From positions 1 through 28,803 of the forward strand of contig JAICHN010000007.1 in assembly GCA_025924845.1 (NCBI GenBank): a DNA stretch of 28,803 nt, read 5' to 3'. The notes beneath the pieces are model-generated. The model had not been told where the DNA came from. It saw only the letters and a program-made list of their open reading frames with translations, and ran no database searches. This document shows positions 24,536-28,803 of the stretch, in pieces; position 1 is the stretch's first letter; each line of letters starts with the position of its first letter. This stretch comes from Chloroflexota bacterium (GTDB taxonomy: Bacteria > Chloroflexota > UBA5177 > JANWHV01). A program made the position numbers and the translations under genes.

Positions 24536-25481
24536 AATGGACCCACCTTCCCGAACTGCGCACCAGAATCAGGGTGATTACGATCACGGCGGCGGTCAGC
24601 ACCCAGGCCAGGGCCGAGGCATACCCCACGTTCCCTTGCTGGAAAGCCTGATCGTAAATGTGCAGCGAGAAGAACAGGGTCGATCCCATGGGGCCTCCCA
24701 CCTCCGGGCTGCCCCCGGCGCTGCCCGCCGAAGTGGCGAGAGTGGAGACGACGAACGCCTGGGCGAAGTACTGGAACGAATTGATCATCCCTAGAATAAG
24801 GTTGAAGTAAATCGTGGGCGTGATGATCGGCACCGTCACGTAGCGGAACCGGGCGAGCACGCCCGCGCCGTCCAGCGCCGCCGACTCGTAGAGATCCAGG
24901 GGCACCTGTTGCAAGCCCGCCAGAAAAATGAGCAAGCCCGCGCCGGAAGCCCAGATGTTCTGCAGCAACAGACCAGGTTTAGCCCAGGACGGATCGGTGA
25001 ACCAGCCTGGCTGATACAGATGCAGCCAACCGAGCGTCTGATTCACCAGGCCGGTCTGCGGATTGAGCAGCCAGAGAAAGAGCAGAGCGCTGCCCACGAA
25101 GGGGACCAGGGAGGGAAGAAAGAAGATGGTGCGGTAGAATGCGATGCCGCGCACCTTGGCGTTGAGCAGTAGGGCAAGGAGGAGGCCGGCGATCAAGGCA
25201 CTGGGCACGCTGAACACCACCCACCACAGAGTAACGCCGAGCGTCGTCAGGAAGTCGGGATCGGTGCCGTCGAACATAAACCGGAAGTTGTCGAAGCCGA
25301 TCCAGTGCGGCGGCCAGATGGCCCCCGTATAGTCGGTGAAGGCAAAGTACAGGGAGAGTACGGTGGGCACGAGCCACAGGGCGAGCATGCCGACCAGCCA
25401 TGGGGATAGAAAGACCAGGGCCGTGCGCAGATTGCGCAGGCTCTCGCGTGAGCGGTTTTCGCGCCCGGCGATCATGGCCAC
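24525..25481 (-). CDS. Sugar ABC transporter permease (MalF/UgpA type)
   Basis: A 318-aa permease with six predicted helices; the first is ALVFLSPWLVGMLALWLVP, and the following periplasmic FAFTDYTG segment is typical of the UgpA group. The EAA loop reads ESAALDGAGVLARFRYVTVPIITPTI. The GTG at 25481 is taken as start because GGGGAGGG lies 6 nt upstream; an ATG two codons later is the alternative. The region after the fifth helix has a Gly/Ser-rich insert (SAGSAGGSPEVGGP) near residue 270. It lies 21 nt after the aminotransferase gene and is surely part of the same operon. Confidence 0.88.
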   Translation of the reverse strand: MAMIAGRENRSRESLRNLRTALVFLSPWLVGMLALWLVPTVLSLYFAFTDYTGAIWPPHWIGFDNFRFMFDGTDPDFLTTLGVTLWWVVFSVPSALIAGLLLALLLNAKVRGIAFYRTIFFLPSLVPFVGSALLFLWLLNPQTGLVNQTLGWLHLYQPGWFTDPSWAKPGLLLQNIWASGAGLLIFLAGLQQVPLDLYESAALDGAGVLARFRYVTVPIITPTIYFNLILGMINSFQYFAQAFVVSTLATSAGSAGGSPEVGGPMGSTLFFSLHIYDQAFQQGNVGYASALAWVLTAAVIVITLILVRSSGRWVHYGG

Positions 25482-25502
25482 TCTCAGCCCTCCCCGGATA
25501 CC

Positions 25503-26903
25503 CTAGTCGCGCCGCGCCGCCGTTTCCTCGCGGAGGCAATCAGCCAACCGGTCGAATAATTGGTCCGCTTCCTCGATAGTGATGGTCAGGGGAGGCGCCA
25601 GGGCGATCCAATCGGGATCGGCTCGAATGACCAAGCCCTTCTCCATGGCTCGCCTGGCCACGCCCCGCCCGAAACCGACCGCCGAATCCCAGGGCAGACC
25701 CGCCGCCGCGTCTCGTGCCAAACCGAAGCCGACCAGCAGGCCCTTGCCGCGCACGTCGGTAATAATGTTGAGGGGAGCAAGCTCGGCCAGACGCGCCCGC
25801 AAATGAGCGCCGACCAGACGGGCATTGGCGCTGAGATCGCGCTCTACGATCTCGCGGATCGCGGCCACGCCGGCGGCGCTGCTCAGCGGGTTACCGCCAA
25901 ATGTATGGCCGTGCGAGAACTCGATGTTGTCCCCATCTTCGCCCCAGAACGCGGCGGCGACGTGGTCGCGCATGGCCAATCCGGCCAGCGGCCCATAGCC
26001 GGAGCCCATGCCCTTTCCCATGCACAGCACATCGGGTAACACATCGAAGGTCTGCGCCGCGAACATATTTCCGGTGCGTCCGAAGCCGGTGATCACCTCA
26101 TCGAAAATGAGCAGCACCTGGTGCCGATCGCAGATCTCGCGCAGGCGCGGCAAATACTCGGCGGGCGGTGTCGTGATCCCGCCTGTATTGCTGATCGGCT
26201 CCAGGATGACGGCCGCCACCGTATCCGGTCCTTCCAGCTCGATAATCCGCTCGATCTGATCGACGCAGGTAATGCCGCAGGTGGGGTAGTGGAGGCCGAA
26301 CGGACAGGCGTGACAGGAGGGCGGCATCGCCTTGAGGAAGCCGGGCAAGGCAGGCTCGAACACCGTTTTGCGCCGCGCCGTGCCCGAGGCCGAGAGCGCC
26401 CCGAACGTCGCGCCGTGATAGCCGCGGTAAAGACTAAGCACTTTGTATTTGGATGGATTCCCCGTCTGCCTGTGATACTGGCGGGCCAGTTTGAGCGCTG
26501 CCTCCGTGGCTTCGGAACCGCCGGAAAGGAGTTTGATCGTGTTGAGATCCCCGGGAGTGATTTCGGCCAACAGGTTAGCCAATTCCACGGCGGGCACATT
26601 GGTGGCGTGAAGGGGCGGCGCGAAACAGATCTGATCGAGTTGGCGGTGCAGGGCATCGATAACCCGCCGGTTCCCGTGCCCAACGTTGACCACGAATATG
26701 CCCGAAATACCGTCAATGTATTGCTTACCCACGACATCCCAATAGTAGATGCCCTCGGCGCGCGCCATCACCACCGGCTCGGTCAGAAACGACCGCATCT
26801 GTCGAAAATCCAGCACCATATGACGCAAAAGATCGGGCGAGGCAAAGGCGGCAAGATCTGCCGGCACGGCCGAGAAGGTATCCGAGTTCCGCGTTTCGAT
26901 CAT
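25503..26903 (-). CDS. Class III (omega-) aminotransferase, PLP-dependent
   Basis: A 466-aa fold-type I transaminase of class III, the group of beta-alanine-pyruvate, taurine-pyruvate and acetylornithine aminotransferases. The PLP-contacting Asp is in LLIFDEVITGFGRTGNMFA, and Lys297 in MGKGMGSGYGPLAG is the Schiff-base lysine. The N-terminal half has GIYYWDVVGKQYIDGISGIFVVNVGHGN, usual for omega-transaminases. The ATG at 26903 is chosen over an upstream in-frame codon because GGGGAGC lies 6 nt before it and the added 47 residues look non-coding. Its presence inside a sugar ABC cluster is unusual and suggests the imported solute, or a product of it, carries or receives an amino group. The amino donor is not determinable. 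Confidence 0.87.
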   Translation of the reverse strand: MIETRNSDTFSAVPADLAAFASPDLLRHMVLDFRQMRSFLTEPVVMARAEGIYYWDVVGKQYIDGISGIFVVNVGHGNRRVIDALHRQLDQICFAPPLHATNVPAVELANLLAEITPGDLNTIKLLSGGSEATEAALKLARQYHRQTGNPSKYKVLSLYRGYHGATFGALSASGTARRKTVFEPALPGFLKAMPPSCHACPFGLHYPTCGITCVDQIERIIELEGPDTVAAVILEPISNTGGITTPPAEYLPRLREICDRHQVLLIFDEVITGFGRTGNMFAAQTFDVLPDVLCMGKGMGSGYGPLAGLAMRDHVAAAFWGEDGDNIEFSHGHTFGGNPLSSAAGVAAIREIVERDLSANARLVGAHLRARLAELAPLNIITDVRGKGLLVGFGLARDAAAGLPWDSAVGFGRGVARRAMEKGLVIRADPDWIALAPPLTITIEEADQLFDRLADCLREETAARRD

Positions 26904-26914
26904 GCGTGCTCCCC

Positions 26915-28237
26915 TTATACTGATTGCGCCACAACACTTTGGGCCGGGACGAGGCCGGCGGGCTCGCCGGACCGATCCCAATTTGGACCGTCGCGGCGCG
27001 CGGCCCACTTCACAATGCGCTCGTTGGGGCCGGCGAACAGCCAATCCACCGCCTGGAGCACCACGCCACGCGCGGCGGCGTCGCTTCCGAGCCGTTCCAG
27101 AATCAAGGTGCGAGCCCGCGGCACTACGGGCAGCACGCGAAGACGCACGATGCGCCGCGCCGCTTCCAGCACCACCGGGCTGCAGCGCGCCAGAGTACCG
27201 CCCATCACCACCAGATCCAGGCCGAGCAGATTCAGGGCCATGGCAATTGCCGTGCCCAGATGTTCGCCCGCCTCGGTCAGCACGCCCAGGGCCAGCTTAT
27301 CGCCCGCGTCGGCGGCCGCCCCCAGGTCGGCAAGAGTCAACCCTTCTCGGCGAGCCGCCAGGGCCGAGTAGACGCCCTTGTCCAGCAAGTCGACGGCATG
27401 GGCCAGCACGGCGCGGGCCGAAGCGGTAGCTTGCAGGCAACCTCGATTCCCGCAGCGACAAAGCACTCCGCCCGAGTCCACCGTCACATGGCCAAGCTCG
27501 CCGGCCAGCCCATGCACGCCGCGGAACGGCACGCCGTGTACCACGAGACCAGCGCCCACACTGGCGCCGGCATCCACATAGAGGAATGAACCACTTGGGC
27601 ACACCTCCGGCCCAGCCGCGCCTAGCCGCCGCGCCGCCAGCGCCTTGGCGCGCGCAGGCTCCTCCAGCAGCACTGGAATCCGCAGAACCGCGCCCAACTC
27701 GGCGGCGATGGGAAAATGTTCCCACCCCGGCGTGTTGCTGCGGATCACGCATTCGCCGCGATCGCTGTCGACAATGCCGGTGACCGCCACCCCTACGGCG
27801 GCGATCCGGTCGAGGCCCAACCCCGCGTCTCGCGTCACCTGATCGGCCAGTCCGGCCAATGTGGCGATTATCTCCGGCTGCGCCCGGCCTTCCAGCAACG
27901 TGCTGGGGAGTTCTTGATACTTGACGGGCACGCCGTGCAGATCCGCGACGAGCAGATGCAGTACATCAGTTCCGATGTCGATGCCCAGCACGTATGCCGC
28001 GTGCGGATGAACCTCAAGCAGCAACGCCTGGCGCCCAGGACCGTTCACCGCGCCGCGACCCGCCACGCGGACCAGGCCCGCCTCTTGTAAACGAGCGGCC
28101 AGTCTGGCGGTCATGGCAAGGCTCAATCCGACCCGGCCCGCCAGATCACCGCGGGTGGCCTGCCCACCGGCATGAAGAGCCGAGATTACAGACGCTTCGC
28201 TACGGGACAAGCTTCCCAATCGGCCCATGCGCGTCAC
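26915..28237 (-). CDS. ROK-family transcriptional repressor (NagC/XylR type)
   Basis: A 440-aa regulator with an N-terminal winged helix-turn-helix (SRSEASVISALHAGGQATRGDLAGRVGLS, about residues 10-40) and a ROK sugar-kinase-like domain. The kinase-type start YVLGIDIGTD and the zinc site with GELGHVTV and the Cys set in CRCGNRGC (about 245-265) are kept. Where sugar kinases have the catalytic Asp in an ENDAN motif, this protein reads EEPARAKAL (about 192-200), so it is expected to sense a sugar without phosphorylating it. A GTG at 28237 is used as start; ATG at 28228 is a close alternative and neither has a strong ribosome-binding site. It leads the transport operon (11 nt before the aminotransferase), so it likely controls it. 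Confidence 0.85.
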   Translation of the reverse strand: MTRMGRLGSLSRSEASVISALHAGGQATRGDLAGRVGLSLAMTARLAARLQEAGLVRVAGRGAVNGPGRQALLLEVHPHAAYVLGIDIGTDVLHLLVADLHGVPVKYQELPSTLLEGRAQPEIIATLAGLADQVTRDAGLGLDRIAAVGVAVTGIVDSDRGECVIRSNTPGWEHFPIAAELGAVLRIPVLLEEPARAKALAARRLGAAGPEVCPSGSFLYVDAGASVGAGLVVHGVPFRGVHGLAGELGHVTVDSGGVLCRCGNRGCLQATASARAVLAHAVDLLDKGVYSALAARREGLTLADLGAAADAGDKLALGVLTEAGEHLGTAIAMALNLLGLDLVVMGGTLARCSPVVLEAARRIVRLRVLPVVPRARTLILERLGSDAAARGVVLQAVDWLFAGPNERIVKWAARRDGPNWDRSGEPAGLVPAQSVVAQSV

Positions 28238-28270
28238 GGTTTCTACTGAACCTCGCCGAACCCGCCCACC

Positions 28271-28299
28271 ATACTATCAGCAAAATACGCCTGCTACAA
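28271..28299 (-). promoter_or_regulatory. Candidate promoter of the ROK-led operon
   Basis: Read on the minus strand, TTGTAG (28299-28294) and TAGTAT (28276-28271) are spaced by 17 nt and lie about 35 nt upstream of the ROK start. The match is partial (3 and 4 of 6). Confidence 0.3.
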
Positions 28300-28528
28300 C
28301 CCCAGGCACCGCCTAATTCTCCACTATTGCGCATAATCACCGGAGTTTCGGGTGATGCAAGGACCAGCTCAGGTAGTTTAGCGAGGAAATCCAGGTTGGA
28401 CATGATCGGACCGGGAGGCTGGGTCACGGCAAACCAGGGCATGCCGATCCAACGCTCACCGCAAGCGCGCAGGAGCGGTTTATCCGCATATCCCTATTGA
28501 CTACAATCCACGACTTTCTTTTTGGTGG

Positions 28529-28557
28529 TTGCCAAGGGCTACCTTTTCCGTTATTCT
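28529..28557 (+). promoter_or_regulatory. Candidate sigma-70 type promoter for the secreted-protein gene
   Basis: TTGCCA (28529-28534, 5 of 6) and TATTCT (28552-28557, 4 of 6) are separated by 17 nt and are followed by a leader of about 70 nt before the ATG at 28635. This is the best promoter-like pair seen in the window by eye. Confidence 0.5.
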
Positions 28558-28634
28558 ATCCCCGGAGCGGGAGAGCTTCTCCCCAATCTCGGCGGCGTAC
28601 CTCGTGGGTACGGTAAAAAGCGATTGGAGCCGGC

Positions 28635-28803
28635 ATGGCAGGGACCAAGACGGCACGAAATCTCGTCCGAGGCGTCCTTGTCGCAGCATCGCTTTTCGTC
28701 GTCAGCCCTCCATCGCTCTTCGCCCGCGCGCACGCGGCACACCGCGCCGCCGCGGACTGTCCCACCGTGGCGCAATCCACCGATCCCACCGTGGTAGCCG
28801 GCC
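28635..28803 (+). CDS. Secreted protein, N-terminal part (3' partial)
   Basis: A frame opening at ATG 28635, with GGAG 5 nt upstream, runs off the right edge. Its N-terminus is a clear Sec signal peptide: a basic start MAGTKTARNLVRG, a hydrophobic core VLVAASLFVVS and an Ala-rich cleavage region ARAHAAH. No lipobox is seen; the one cysteine appears later (AADCPT). Only 56 codons are visible, so the family is unknown. By analogy with the neighbouring cluster it could be another solute-binding protein or a secreted hydrolase, but nothing in the visible part decides. Confidence 0.65.
   Translation, partial: MAGTKTARNLVRGVLVAASLFVVSPPSLFARAHAAHRAAADCPTVAQSTDPTVVAG

Larger units (their letters stand above)
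28238..28634. other. Divergent intergenic region between the ROK operon and a secreted-protein gene
   Basis: About 400 bp with no convincing gene; an 80-codon minus-strand frame (28200-28442) looks like chance. It should hold the promoters of both flanking operons: candidates are described separately near 28271-28299 (leftward) and 28529-28557 (rightward). I could not find a clear ROK operator palindrome. Confidence 0.6.

Noticed and set aside
26121..27371. 416-codon plus-strand open frame
   Set aside because: It is antisense to the aminotransferase and the ROK regulator, both of which show intact catalytic or binding motifs.
28200..28442. 80-codon minus-strand frame upstream of the ROK gene
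   Set aside because: No recognisable motif, no ribosome-binding site, and it covers the expected promoter region.
28497..28507. TTGACT and TACAAT as a promoter
   Set aside because: The two boxes overlap each other rather than being spaced by 16-18 nt; the pair at 28529-28557 fits better.

Overview
This is a GC-rich chromosomal stretch of tightly packed, mostly operonic genes devoted to aromatic-acid and sugar catabolism. The gene families, the Thermus/Chloroflexota-like paa layout with a TetR regulator and no paaE, and a fragment with an 'RLGRAEGREEGREEGK'-type tail common in Chloroflexota Rpn/DUF4351 proteins suggest a member of Chloroflexota or a similar deep-branching aerobic heterotroph. 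That placement is inference; no rRNA or marker gene is present.

Layout. (1) 1-4508, plus strand: the end of a 4-hydroxyphenylacetate (homoprotocatechuate) operon, in the order partial hpaG-like FAH protein, hpaE, hpaD, hpaB, with ATGA overlaps between the first three. (2) 4514-6125, minus strand: an orphan phosphonoacetate hydrolase (phnA) and, upstream of it, the tail of an Rpn/DUF4351-type protein, followed by about 630 bp without a recognisable gene. (3) 6759-8575, plus: a two-gene ABC exporter (ATPase plus six-helix permease). (4) 8570-16976, minus: a long run read as paaK, FlK-like thioesterase, paaH-like 3-hydroxyacyl-CoA dehydrogenase, a second degenerate dehydrogenase half, then a complete 2-oxoacid dehydrogenase complex (E1alpha, E1beta, E2, E3). 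(5) 17122-20299, plus and divergent from paaK: a TetR regulator followed by paaA, paaB, paaC and paaD. A 26-bp near-perfect palindrome sits in the divergent promoter region. (6) 20286-28237, minus: a sugar-type cluster read as ROK repressor, class III aminotransferase, two ABC permeases, solute-binding protein, SDR and aldose-epimerase-like protein. (7) 28635 to the end, plus: the start of a secreted protein, cut by the window edge, with a good promoter in front.

How they fit. Regions 1, 4 and 5 together handle phenylacetate and 4-hydroxyphenylacetate, the side-chain-shortened products of Phe and Tyr. PaaK activates phenylacetate, PaaABC(D) epoxidises the CoA ester, the PaaH-like protein oxidises a downstream 3-hydroxyacyl-CoA, and the Hpa enzymes hydroxylate and meta-cleave 4-hydroxyphenylacetate. 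The embedded 2-oxoacid dehydrogenase complex may make acetyl-CoA or branched-chain acyl-CoA. A more interesting possibility is that it makes arylacetyl-CoA directly from arylpyruvate. No flavin reductase (HpaC) and no PaaE reductase lie in the window.

I found no rRNA, tRNA, CRISPR array or intact insertion sequence. The most unusual points are the split PaaH pair, the altered NAD motif of the E3 subunit, a PaaC that keeps di-iron-ligand-like residues, a hotdog thioesterase with FlK catalytic spacing, and the 2-oxoacid dehydrogenase complex inside a phenylacetate operon.
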